Assembly: GCA_964437465.1 (NCBI GenBank)
Contig: CAYTGI010000003.1
Span: forward strand, 1 to 64,000
Source: JAGQLF01 sp964437465
GTDB lineage: Bacteria; Patescibacteriota; Dojkabacteria; J137
Reading direction: 5' to 3'
DNA: 64,000 nt
The notes under the pieces are model-generated. The model was not told the DNA's origin and ran no database searches. It was given only the letters and a program-made list of their open reading frames with translations. Shown in pieces: positions 35,884 through 43,913 of the stretch; the stretch's first letter is position 1, and every line of letters begins with the position of its first letter. The position numbers and the translations under genes were made by a program.

Positions 35884-37282
35884 AACTTTTTCTCAAACCA
35901 AATATGCTTCTTATAGTTTGGTTTTCAATTAAAAATGTATTAATAATAAAGTTTAGGTGAAAGAAAATTGTAATAACTAATGATATAAAACCAGCTACAA
36001 TAACCTCTAAAGTCTGAGTAAACATACCTAAATCCACATTAAAGACATAAATAGATATTAGTGAAAGTATTGAGATTAATCCTAGAACAACGAAATCAAA
36101 ATTCTTCTGAGTTAAATCAGTTTTATCCTCAGTTTTTAATAAATCAAATATAACAAAAGTAAAGATTGCAATAACTGTAATAATTCCAATAATAAATCCA
36201 CTAGAGATTGGTGTTTGAACAAATTTCAATATATTAGTTAAAGTTAAAAGACCAAATGAAATTCCAGAAATGAATAGAATTGTCTTTCTTGCTTTTAAAC
36301 TTTTACCTACATTCAGTACCAATAGTCCTAGTCCAACAATTATTGATCCTGCAATAAGTGTTGTCCCTTCTGGATTAAATACTGGAGCTTCTACTTTAGT
36401 TTCCTCAACAAGATTAATTGAGTAAGCTAATGCTTCATCTTCTGTAAATAAACTATGAACTATGTTTAAGATATTATAATTTGACCTTGGATCACTTGAT
36501 TCTACAAGTAAAGCTCTCATTGTTGATTCATTAATGTCATCACGAATAATGTGCAGGATTTTTTCCCCGTCTATAATCATATTAGCTCCTATTTCTTCAC
36601 CTGAAAAAAATCTATTAAAGTAAGAAACAAAGTTTGGAAGTCTTCTTACTGAGTCAATTCTTCTATCATCAACTGAAATTACTAAATTGCTTCCACTTAC
36701 ACTTGATCTTTGAGTTTGAGAACCACCAGCTCCATCATCTACATTTTGTTGGAAGCTTATGTTACTTGCGTATCTTATTGTTTTAATATCTTCCTCACTT
36801 ACCTCGAAATCGATTTCACTTTCTGGATTGTTTGGATCTACTAGATATCTAAACTCAATTTCTCCTCTTGAAAACAACCAATCTGCATAAACTTCCCTCT
36901 CTGGATAGTTATTTGGAATTATAAGGTTTAGTTTGTATTCATCATTTGTTATCTCACCTTGAACTGTTATGTCGTATATTTCTGCAAATTTTATTCTAGA
37001 ATCAATTGTATTGACTGCTTTTGTTAAAAAGTCTCTCTTATCTTCAGAAGAAATTTCCTCTTCTCCAAAGTCCACATTTGCAGTAAAAACCTCACTTGCA
37101 TACACATCTTTACCTTGAGTTAAACTTCCGTAGTCTGCACCAATTCCTATTCGTGAAAATCCTACAGAAGGATATCTATAAGTCTGCCCATTTAAGTTAA
37201 AGGTGAATTCAGGTAGTGCTAGTACAAGAAGCAGAATAAATGTAATTATCGTTAAAAAGATTTTAAATGTTTTTATATTCAT
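35876..37282 (-). CDS. SecD-like protein (diverged)
   Basis: 468 residues. N-terminal helix, large extracytoplasmic domain (about 40-310) and C-terminal membrane segments. The P1 region shows 'VNTIDSRIKFAEIYDITVQG' (cf. the R(V/I)…GV.EP stretch of SecD) and 'FTEDEALAYSINLVEETKVEAPV', which matches 'a..la..L..G.lpapv' ahead of the second helix. Conservation in the membrane part is weak. Together with the SecF-like protein it would form the accessory export complex for SecA/SecYEG. A consensus -10 lies 7 nt before the ATG. Confidence 0.7.
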   Translation of the reverse strand: MNIKTFKIFLTIITFILLLVLALPEFTFNLNGQTYRYPSVGFSRIGIGADYGSLTQGKDVYASEVFTANVDFGEEEISSEDKRDFLTKAVNTIDSRIKFAEIYDITVQGEITNDEYKLNLIIPNNYPEREVYADWLFSRGEIEFRYLVDPNNPESEIDFEVSEEDIKTIRYASNISFQQNVDDGAGGSQTQRSSVSGSNLVISVDDRRIDSVRRLPNFVSYFNRFFSGEEIGANMIIDGEKILHIIRDDINESTMRALLVESSDPRSNYNILNIVHSLFTEDEALAYSINLVEETKVEAPVFNPEGTTLIAGSIIVGLGLLVLNVGKSLKARKTILFISGISFGLLTLTNILKFVQTPISSGFIIGIITVIAIFTFVIFDLLKTEDKTDLTQKNFDFVVLGLISILSLISIYVFNVDLGMFTQTLEVIVAGFISLVITIFFHLNFIINTFLIENQTIRSIFGLRKSYE

Positions 37283-37289
37283 AGCAATG

Positions 37290-37295
37290 ATTATA
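37290..37295 (-). promoter_or_regulatory. -10 element, leaderless start of the secDF-like operon
   Basis: Consensus TATAAT on the minus strand, ending 7 nt before the ATG at 37282. It would drive secD-like, secF-like, the b5-like gene and the methyltransferase. Confidence 0.6.
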
Positions 37296-37323
37296 CAAAA
37301 GGTTGGCTAAAACTCAAATAAAT

Positions 37324-38370
37324 TTACATGCTGGAAAGTTTATATTTTGTTCCTCTTCCCTTTCCTTCTATCTTTAAAAGCTTTTTTCTTACAAGATCAT
37401 TCAGGTCTCTAAAGGCTGTCATTGTAGAAACATCCATCATGTGACAATAATCTTCTCTCTTTATTGTGGGTACATTTTGTAAATATTTTAAAATTTTTAA
37501 CTGTCTTTTGTTTAAGTTTAAAAATGGTTGTTGTTTTGATTTTTCTTCAATAGCAACAAATTCATTTATTTCTTCTCTTGAAGATATTAAATCACTTGAA
37601 ACTATTGAAGTAAATATATCTATCCAATGGGACATATCATATGTTTTTCTTACAATGTCGTATCCTTTTAAGAATTTTTCTTCGTTATTTACGATCATTC
37701 TAATTACCGATGTGTAAGTCTTGGAACCAAAACCGTTTTTTAAAAAAAGATAATCAAGGATTGATAGAATGAAAAATTTGTTACCAGCAGGAAATGGTGA
37801 AATCTCCATCAATCTAAACATAACTATTGCAATTCTGACAATTGGAATTATTGTAGGTGAGGAATATTTGTACCATTCCACAAGTTCGTTAATCTCATTT
37901 TCAATTTCATTCACATTTAACGAAGTATCTCTAACGACAACATAACTATCCCATCTTTCATCTAACTTTTCGTTGAAAGATCGAAAATTAGCTTCCCATG
38001 TTTCTCTCCACTGATTTAAAATAAGTTTAGCTAAATGTAACATTATGGGTTTATCAAATTCTGAATACGTATCTGCTACATTTGATCTATTAAAATCCAA
38101 AACATTTTTGAAGTTCTTAATGATAATTGATCTCATCTCATCCATAGTTTCAATCTTTTGAGAATTAGCAATTTTTTCAGCATCCTTTATTGTTAGTTCT
38201 AATCCAAGCATGTTTGAGAAATGCAAAATGTCATACGATTTTGTTTGAAGCAGAAGCTTTTGTCTAACACCGTAAGATAAATCCTGGTTTTCCAGAATTG
38301 CTTTACTTCTTTCAATCTTCACAAGATTCTGAACTACTTTATCGCTGTAATTGAATTTTGGTGTGTACAT
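37324..38370 (-). CDS. Fic-domain protein with degenerate active site and C-terminal winged helix
   Basis: 348 residues, helical. Near residue 195 the Fic core is recognisable as 'MEISPFPAGNKFFILSILDY': it aligns with HPFxDGNGRxxR, but the catalytic His is Ser and the NGR arginine is Phe. The C-terminal 80 residues form a winged-helix domain ('NKRQLKILKYLQ', 'VSTMTAFRDLNDLVRKKLL'). AMP transfer is therefore unlikely; it may be a DNA-binding regulator that keeps a Fic-like fold. Separate promoter; it lies upstream of the secDF-like operon. Confidence 0.7.
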   Translation of the reverse strand: MYTPKFNYSDKVVQNLVKIERSKAILENQDLSYGVRQKLLLQTKSYDILHFSNMLGLELTIKDAEKIANSQKIETMDEMRSIIIKNFKNVLDFNRSNVADTYSEFDKPIMLHLAKLILNQWRETWEANFRSFNEKLDERWDSYVVVRDTSLNVNEIENEINELVEWYKYSSPTIIPIVRIAIVMFRLMEISPFPAGNKFFILSILDYLFLKNGFGSKTYTSVIRMIVNNEEKFLKGYDIVRKTYDMSHWIDIFTSIVSSDLISSREEINEFVAIEEKSKQQPFLNLNKRQLKILKYLQNVPTIKREDYCHMMDVSTMTAFRDLNDLVRKKLLKIEGKGRGTKYKLSSM

Positions 38371-38378
38371 ATTAAATC

Positions 38379-38384
38379 ATAATA
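38379..38384 (-). promoter_or_regulatory. -10 element, near-leaderless start of the Fic-like gene
   Basis: TATTAT on the minus strand, ending 8 nt before the ATG at 38370. Confidence 0.4.
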
Positions 38385-38528
38385 CGTAAATGATATGAAA
38401 ATAATAACATTTAAATTCAATGTATAAAAATAGAAATAACTTTTTCTTTGGAGTAAAATCGTTGAATAAATTTAGAGTATAGAAAAGCTGTACAAAATTA
38501 AGTCACAACAGATCACTGATCTTGTTGA

Positions 38529-38804
38529 AAGGGGTTTCGAGTAACGATAAATCATCCAGGAGAAGGTAAGAGAAATTACGGAGAAGTTCATATTACTTCG
38601 AGCACTGTATTAACCCCAGGATATATCTTGAAGAATAATAACTTTAGAATAGTTTATAAATTTGAATGTGATGGAGATCTACAATTCTGGACTTAGGAAA
38701 GAGGGCATGAACCTGATGATATGTTAAATATAAAATCAACTCAATTACATCAGCTTATTAAAAGTGGTGAAGTAGAACTTATTCCAACAACTACTGAATC
38801 CTAA
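38529..38804 (+). pseudogene. Remnant of a small gene, interrupted by an in-frame TAG
   Basis: The frame from 38529 reads 'INHPGEGKRNYGEVHI' and on to 'FECDGDLQFWT', then TAG (38694-38696), then another 35 codons ending 'VELIPTTTES' and TAA at 38802. No start codon is found; in another frame the bases just upstream read 'ITDLVERGFE' before a stop, which suggests a lost 5' part. No family recognised. It fills the 430-nt gap between the Fic-like gene and the NlpC-like gene. Confidence 0.45.
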
Positions 38805-39580
38805 ATTTTTTTTTGTAAATCCTTAAGAGCATTAAGTCTTCGAATGCCGTTATCTTTAACCTGAACTAGAAAACCTTCATAAGTATGATTTGTTCCATCT
38901 TTGTCGGGGTCTATCCATTCCTGGTTTTGTAGAGGTTCGGTTGAGTCTTTGATTACTATTTTTCCTTCTCTAGTTCCATTATCATCTCCATATTGTTCTG
39001 ATGAGTTTATGTAATGAATCTCTCGAGTATTTCCGTTATCATCTTTAACTACTTTTGTTACTAACATTATATGGTGAGAATTTTTCTTTTTTCCTTTGGA
39101 TCTTATTACGTCTAGTGGTTTTACTTTATTAATTGATACTTTCTTTGCATTTTCAGAGTTAGTCATAATTTCAGCACCGAGTTTTTGTACTGGTTTTAAT
39201 ACATACGAAATTTTTCCGATTATACTTTTATTAGGAATTTTAAACTTACCCCAAATTGGCTTACCGATTACCTCTAAGTGCCATTCATTTAAAACATGCA
39301 TTATAAAGCCAGAACAATCTATTCCAATACCTCTGTCTATTAAAAACTGTCTGATTTCTTTTTCTGTCATTTCATTAAAGTCTGCACCTTTTAGCTTTTC
39401 CCACATCTTTGCCTCAAGTTCGATTTCTTCCGGTGTTCCTTTTCCTACCATTGCTCTAAGATCTTTTGCCTTTCTTACATTAATAAAGTAGGGGCATCTG
39501 ACGTCCTTCCCTCCAAGATTTAGGGCTTTATATTTATTTATTATCTTCCAGATTGATTCTGGTAGTACTAATTCATTCAT
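38801..39580 (-). CDS. NlpC/P60-like papain-fold protein, last gene of a five-gene operon
   Basis: 259 residues, no signal peptide. 'GIGIDCSGFIMHVLNEW' supplies the catalytic Cys in the usual DCSGF context, 'NSHHIMLVTKVV' the His, and 'IHYINSSEQYG' the polar third position. NlpC/P60 enzymes usually cut or form amide bonds in cell-wall peptides; the lack of a signal peptide and the operon context argue for a cytosolic peptide- or amide-handling role. Its start overlaps the preceding gene by 8 nt. Confidence 0.75.
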   Translation of the reverse strand: MNELVLPESIWKIINKYKALNLGGKDVRCPYFINVRKAKDLRAMVGKGTPEEIELEAKMWEKLKGADFNEMTEKEIRQFLIDRGIGIDCSGFIMHVLNEWHLEVIGKPIWGKFKIPNKSIIGKISYVLKPVQKLGAEIMTNSENAKKVSINKVKPLDVIRSKGKKKNSHHIMLVTKVVKDDNGNTREIHYINSSEQYGDDNGTREGKIVIKDSTEPLQNQEWIDPDKDGTNHTYEGFLVQVKDNGIRRLNALKDLQKKI

Positions 39581-39887
39581 TTAATTTTTTTGAATATTTT
39601 TTAATTTCTTTTAAAATTTCTTTTTCAAAATTTTGCTGAGCTTTCATCCATTTTTCTATTTTACTTTTGAACTTACTTGCCTCTCCTGATATTATTAAAT
39701 CTTCTAAAGGTTTTGAATACATCTGGTTTACTGTATCAAAAGCTTTCTCAAATGTTTCCCCATTCAGGTGAGCTATTTCTTTTAGATATATTTCAAAATA
39801 TTTAATCATAAAAGAAGTTAACTTTTCAGTCTCAACTTCATTATGAAACAAAGAACTAATTTCACTTATTATGTCATCAGACTTCAT
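39573..39887 (-). CDS. Small helical protein in the five-gene operon
   Basis: 104 residues, soluble, mostly helical and Lys/Glu-rich ('FKSKIEKWMKAQQNFEKEIL'). No Cys, no leader-peptide features and no recognised family. It overlaps its neighbours by 11 nt and 8 nt, so it is made in step with the ATP-grasp and NlpC-like proteins and could be a subunit, carrier or substrate. Confidence 0.6.
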   Translation of the reverse strand: MKSDDIISEISSLFHNEVETEKLTSFMIKYFEIYLKEIAHLNGETFEKAFDTVNQMYSKPLEDLIISGEASKFKSKIEKWMKAQQNFEKEILKEIKKYSKKLNE

Positions 39888-41313
39888 TTCTTATAGTCTT
39901 AAACGCTTCTGATAACCATGCAGGCAAACTTCTTTGCTTATCTATTATCCCATAATTAAACTGAAACCTACAAAGCTCGTCTAATTTTCTTTTTTTTGAA
40001 TCAGGTTTTTGAAAATTAATAACAAATCCTGCACCCTCAATATCTTCAATTGAATAGCCATTACTTTTAAAAATTAGTGGCCTATCTTGTTCTTCATCAA
40101 TGTATATTACGTTTTCTTTATCAGTTGGATGTTTGTCTGACCAGTCTTTAGAAGAATTGTCACTTTGTAATCTATAAATTCCAGATTTAAAATTGTGGTC
40201 TTTTACATGGGTATCTTTATCAGCTCTTAAGAAAACTTGAGATCCTTTAAGATTAATCATATGTTCGTAGTCAAAGCTTATATGAATATCTAAGAATTCT
40301 GCAATATGCATTAAAAACTGGGGTATTGTATTACCATGCTCTATTTCAAGATATGTTTGGAAAGGGATATTTGATGTTTGTCTTGCGTTAATCTCTATTA
40401 GGTATGCCTCATCTTCTTTAATAATAAGATCTAATCCAAATAGTCCTCTATACCCTTGCTCTATTAACATCTTACCTATCTTGCTAATTTCTGTAGTAAG
40501 ATCTACAAGTAGCTCATCACTAATTTCTTTTGAGTAAAACCAGTCAAAATCATTTCCTACAGTTGCCCCAACTGAGCTAGTTAATTCTTTAATCCCTGTA
40601 ATTTGGTACTGTAGTCCTCCTATGTAAATAGAATTGTTATATATGCAAACATTTACTGTCATTGGAATACCTTCAATGTATTCACTTATTTTTACAATAT
40701 TTCCAGCCTTCTCATTAGACATATTCTCAAGTTCATCTTTTGAAATAGAAAAATGAGTTCCTGAACCTGTGTGTGCTCTTTCTTCTTGTAGGACAAACTT
40801 ATCTCCGAATTGTTCAATGATCTTTTCATGAGTTAGTTCATGAAAATATTTCTTCTGATTTTTAGGAGTTCTAATTTTTGCTCCTTCTAAATGACTTACT
40901 GCTTTAATTTTATTCTCAAAGATTTGATGAAGTTCATAATCGTTTCCTAAAAGTCTTCCACCCAAATTACTTATCTTATAATTCAGAGTATTAGTTGGTA
41001 TGAATGTAAGTGCATAAAAACCTTTATTAGTCTTAATTTTATTAATCCAATCTTTTGTTTGATTTTGGCTTAATAAGTTACCAGTAGATTTATGAAGTAA
41101 CTCTACACCTTCCTTTTCTAAACAGAAAATTGAGATACCTTTTTCTAAAAGATTATCCACAATATCATTATCCTCAATACAACAGATATGAAAATTTTCG
41201 AGATATTTCTCTAATCCAATTGCTCTTTCAGCTTCTCTTGAAAAATATATTAGGGGTATATCCTTTGTTTTTTCATTGATCTTATCTACAAGTTCTTTGA
41301 ATTCTTTTCTCAT
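39877..41313 (-). CDS. ATP-grasp ligase
   Basis: 478 residues. N-terminal pre-ATP-grasp domain (1-120), then ATP-grasp domain: 'NKIKAVSHLEGAKIRTP', 'FVLQEERAHTGSGTHFSI' (nucleotide loop), 'GLFGLDLIIKEDEAYLIEIN', with 'EINARQTSNIPFQT' holding the metal-binding Glu/Asn and Arg. About 130 C-terminal residues form an extra domain of unknown role. ATP-grasp enzymes join a carboxylate to an amine through an acyl phosphate. Its neighbours suggest ligation of an unusual amino acid or modification of a protein. Start overlaps the methyltransferase gene by 1 nt. Confidence 0.82.
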   Translation of the reverse strand: MRKEFKELVDKINEKTKDIPLIYFSREAERAIGLEKYLENFHICCIEDNDIVDNLLEKGISIFCLEKEGVELLHKSTGNLLSQNQTKDWINKIKTNKGFYALTFIPTNTLNYKISNLGGRLLGNDYELHQIFENKIKAVSHLEGAKIRTPKNQKKYFHELTHEKIIEQFGDKFVLQEERAHTGSGTHFSISKDELENMSNEKAGNIVKISEYIEGIPMTVNVCIYNNSIYIGGLQYQITGIKELTSSVGATVGNDFDWFYSKEISDELLVDLTTEISKIGKMLIEQGYRGLFGLDLIIKEDEAYLIEINARQTSNIPFQTYLEIEHGNTIPQFLMHIAEFLDIHISFDYEHMINLKGSQVFLRADKDTHVKDHNFKSGIYRLQSDNSSKDWSDKHPTDKENVIYIDEEQDRPLIFKSNGYSIEDIEGAGFVINFQKPDSKKRKLDELCRFQFNYGIIDKQRSLPAWLSEAFKTIRNEV

Positions 41314-41837
41314 TATTTTACGTAAAATATTTTGAATCTTTTAAATTTGTCATCAGGTTCATAATCGTCGAAACCAAAAACGTTAGAGATTATTATGGAT
41401 CCAGGTTTTAGTTCATTAAAAAGTTTTTCTCCTAACTCATTCATAGCTGATCTATAAATATATAGATAAACGATATCAAAATCTGAGTATGATTCTTTAA
41501 AAAAATCTCCATTTATGAATTTTGCATTTTCTTTAGACTTATTAAAAATATTTAACATTCTAGACAATAGTGTTAAAAAGGGATTTATATCAATTCCAGT
41601 TGAAGCAAGTCCTTTTCTTGATGCCCACCTAACTGTTCTCCCATCACCCGACCCTATATCAATAAATTTTTTCCCTTTGGGATCAATTTCCAGATAACTC
41701 CATAACTCATCTAATTTCTTTAATCTTGAAGGATAATAGGGTGTGTCGATAAAAAATCCTCTTAGAAGATAAATGGATAAAAAAATCCAAAGTGATATAA
41801 AAGTAAAAATACCTATCAAAAGCAAAATATCCATCAT
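41313..41837 (-). CDS. Membrane-anchored SAM methyltransferase (FAM173/ATPSCKMT-like)
   Basis: 174 residues. One N-terminal membrane helix (about 4-28), 'TPYYPSRLKKLDELW', then SAM motif I 'FIDIGSGDGRTVRWA' and 'GIDINPFLTLLSRML'. The order helix, 'P.(Y/V)PS', 'D(I/L)GSGDGR' and 'NP.L…SR' matches the FAM173 group, which includes a lysine N-methyltransferase acting on the ATP synthase c subunit. The substrate here is unknown. It overlaps the PLP enzyme gene by 4 nt and the ATP-grasp gene by 1 nt. Confidence 0.78.
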   Translation of the reverse strand: MMDILLLIGIFTFISLWIFLSIYLLRGFFIDTPYYPSRLKKLDELWSYLEIDPKGKKFIDIGSGDGRTVRWASRKGLASTGIDINPFLTLLSRMLNIFNKSKENAKFINGDFFKESYSDFDIVYLYIYRSAMNELGEKLFNELKPGSIIISNVFGFDDYEPDDKFKRFKIFYVK

Positions 41838-42769
41838 CTTCCAGAAGCAATTGTAATAAATATGCTATTTTCGTCTTTTTTATATTCTCTTAAGAATGCT
41901 GCAATGCCCAATAACGAAGTGTAGCTTAGCTCAATTCCACTTTTCTCAACAAATTCTTTTGCATTTTCCAGTTCATCGTTAGAGATTGAAAGTGCATAAC
42001 CTTTAGTTTCTTTGATTATTTTTTCAAGCATTGGTTTTCTGAGTAAAGATTTATCTACTATAGCATCTGCATAAGATTTTACTTCTGATACTTCAGTGTC
42101 TTCAACTAATGGATGGCAAGATTGAGTTTGAACTAGAACAATAGGGGGAATGTTTGATTCTTTCTCTAGCTCTAATTGTAATCCATGCGCAATACCTACA
42201 GCTGTTGTACCTGAAGATACTGAGCAGTATATCTTTGCTTTCATATTTCTATTTTTGTTTATTATTTCTTTAGCAATCTCAGAACCTAAAGACCAATAAC
42301 CTTTTACTATCTCATCATCAGTAGAAGCTCTTAAGTTAGGTATGTTCTTTTCAGCGGAAATTCGAGCTGCTTTTTTTCTTGCTTTATTATCGAAATAAAT
42401 TTCATGAGTATCTCCTGCTAGTTGGGTAATAATATCTTTTTTCTGTTCATTAACTTCTGTAGATAAGACAATATGCATCTTAAAGTTTTGAAAGTTGTTA
42501 GCATATTTAAGAAAACTTATAGCAGCATTTCCAGAAGAAGAGATTACAGCTTCTTGGACTCCTTCTTTCATTAAGATCGAGATTTTATAAGCAGTTCCCC
42601 TGTCTTTCCATGATCCTGTAGGATTTTTATCTTCTCGTTTAATAAATAAGTAGGAATTATTATCCAGTTCTATTTTGTCCACAGGAGTATATCCTTCTTC
42701 TAGTGTAAGGTGTTGTTTATCACTTAGTTCTACGCTTTTCTTTATAAAACGGTTTTTCCAGATACTCAT
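41834..42769 (-). CDS. PLP-dependent threonine synthase-like enzyme (fold type II)
   Basis: 311 residues. 'FIKREDKNPTGSWKDRGTAY' contains the Schiff-base Lys in the threonine synthase context, with Trp in place of the usual Phe; 'SSSGNAAISFLKYA' binds phosphate and 'SSGTTAVGIAHGL' the cofactor. It is shorter than true threonine synthase, and no other threonine-pathway gene is nearby. β-replacement or β-elimination chemistry on an activated serine or threonine is plausible. First gene of the five-gene operon, with an extended -10 directly before its ATG. Confidence 0.82.
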   Translation of the reverse strand: MSIWKNRFIKKSVELSDKQHLTLEEGYTPVDKIELDNNSYLFIKREDKNPTGSWKDRGTAYKISILMKEGVQEAVISSSGNAAISFLKYANNFQNFKMHIVLSTEVNEQKKDIITQLAGDTHEIYFDNKARKKAARISAEKNIPNLRASTDDEIVKGYWSLGSEIAKEIINKNRNMKAKIYCSVSSGTTAVGIAHGLQLELEKESNIPPIVLVQTQSCHPLVEDTEVSEVKSYADAIVDKSLLRKPMLEKIIKETKGYALSISNDELENAKEFVEKSGIELSYTSLLGIAAFLREYKKDENSIFITIASGR

Positions 42770-42775
42770 ACCTGT

Positions 42776-42784
42776 TTTATAGCA
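42776..42784 (-). promoter_or_regulatory. Extended -10, leaderless promoter of the five-gene operon
   Basis: TGcTATAAA on the minus strand, ending 6 nt before the ATG at 42769. A second possible promoter (TTGTAA, 17 nt, CATAAT) lies further upstream within 42800-42830. The region is shared with the divergent gene at 42830. Confidence 0.55.
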
Positions 42785-42816
42785 AACCTATTCATGATAA
42801 GATTATGTACGAAATA

Positions 42817-42822
42817 TATAAA
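42817..42822 (+). promoter_or_regulatory. -10 element, leaderless start of the zinc-ribbon gene
   Basis: TATAAA ends 7 nt before the ATG at 42830. Confidence 0.45.
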
Positions 42823-42829
42823 TTTTACA

Positions 42830-43093
42830 ATGCATAATATGAGTGAAAATAAAGAAGGATGGATAAAAATTGAAAACGGAGAATTTTTATGTACTGAATG
42901 TGAGAATGTTGTAAAACCCTTGACTAGTACAAGTGAAGGGATGGTTGAGGCAGATTTAGAAGATGTAAAGAAGCAGTTAAAAGAATTTCCAAACAAAGTA
43001 ATCTACGCTGTTTGCCCAATTTGTGGAATGGAATATATTTTCAGGTTGGATGGAGAGGATCTTTTCGTAGAACCTAGTGATGAAGAGAAATAA
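42830..43093 (+). CDS. Small zinc-ribbon-like protein
   Basis: 87 residues from the ATG at 42830, chosen because a -10 element lies 7 nt before it; an ATG at 42839 is also possible. 'FLCTECENVV' and 'AVCPICGMEY' give two CxxC knuckles about 40 residues apart, a zinc-ribbon arrangement. No membrane segment. The 3' end overlaps the next gene by 17 nt (14 nt if that gene starts at its ATG). Confidence 0.65.
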   Translation: MHNMSENKEGWIKIENGEFLCTECENVVKPLTSTSEGMVEADLEDVKKQLKEFPNKVIYAVCPICGMEYIFRLDGEDLFVEPSDEEK

Positions 43094-43715
43094 ATCAAAG
43101 GAAGAATTTCAGGTTTCCTTGGACAAGATTGGTAAACTAATTTCAGACAGAGGACTTCAAACCTCTGTTTTTGAATATGATACAGATAAAGTCATAAAAT
43201 TCCCCAAAAATAATATTGTTAATAAGTTTTTTAATACTGAACAGCTTAGTAAAAATTTTGATATATTAATCGATTCCTTCAAGGAATACATACCAGAAAC
43301 AGTAATATCCCAGGTTGAAGGAAAAGAAGTAGCAATACAGAACAGGATATTCAATAACCATCATCTAAGCTCGAAGGAACCAATAGAAGTTTATTCCCAA
43401 TTAGAGGAGATATATAAAAACTCTGAAAAACTATTCAAAGATAAAGGAATTATGGTGGATCTCATTGGAGGAGAATCTTTTTGGCCATTTTTACTCAGGT
43501 ACATATTTTCCCTAGGAAATAAAGAAAAGGCTAATCCTACCTTAAGCAACATACTAGTTGATGAAAAGAAAGGAGTCTATTTAACAGATTTTAATTCTGT
43601 TATTTCAAAATTCTCTCAAGCAAGATCTATTAAAGATATATTTATTGTTATATATGCAAAAATACACTTTTTTATTCAGAAGTTTTATTTAAGAAATTTT
43701 GTAACTCACACATAA
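43077..43715 (+). CDS. Possible degenerate kinase-like protein
   Basis: 212 residues, GTG at 43077 or ATG at 43080. 'TSVFEYDTDKVIKFPKNN' looks like the nucleotide-binding lobe of a protein-kinase-like fold with its Lys, and 'NPTLSNILVDEKKGVYLTDF' resembles the catalytic loop N and the following D of aminoglycoside-phosphotransferase-like kinases (cf. H-x-D-x-x-x-x-N…D). The usual HGD aspartate is replaced, so it may be inactive. This reading is tentative. It ends before a strong terminator. Confidence 0.5.
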   Translation: MMKRNKSKEEFQVSLDKIGKLISDRGLQTSVFEYDTDKVIKFPKNNIVNKFFNTEQLSKNFDILIDSFKEYIPETVISQVEGKEVAIQNRIFNNHHLSSKEPIEVYSQLEEIYKNSEKLFKDKGIMVDLIGGESFWPFLLRYIFSLGNKEKANPTLSNILVDEKKGVYLTDFNSVISKFSQARSIKDIFIVIYAKIHFFIQKFYLRNFVTHT

Positions 43716-43751
43716 CATTGAAAAAGAAAGGTTTCACGAATAGCAGCAAAG

Positions 43752-43787
43752 ATCAGAGGTTTTTTAGTAAAACTTCTGATTTTTTTG
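43752..43787 (+). terminator. Rho-independent terminator
   Basis: ATCAGAGGTTTT paired with AAAACTTCTGAT across a short loop, followed by a run of T. It ends the two-gene unit 42830-43715. Confidence 0.85.
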
Positions 43788-43890
43788 TTGTATATTTATA
43801 TAAGCCAGTAGTGATATAAAATGTCCAACACCGCTATTTAGGTCTGGCAAAATCGCTTTAGTCTGTGGACTATAAGTTGAGCCAGCATAT

Positions 43891-43911
43891 ATTGTCGTTT
43901 CGACAATTTTT
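43891..43911. terminator. Hairpin between convergent genes, probable terminator
   Basis: Perfect ATTGTCG-ttt-CGACAAT stem followed on the plus strand by TTTTT. It lies directly beyond the stop of the minus-strand gene ending at 43914. The rest of 43788-43890 shows nothing recognisable. Confidence 0.5.
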
Positions 43912-43913
43912 AG

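Noticed and set aside
38694..38696. TAG reassigned to an amino acid
   Set aside because: TAG ends many intact genes here (for example 9478, 12267) followed shortly by other stops, so general reassignment does not fit.
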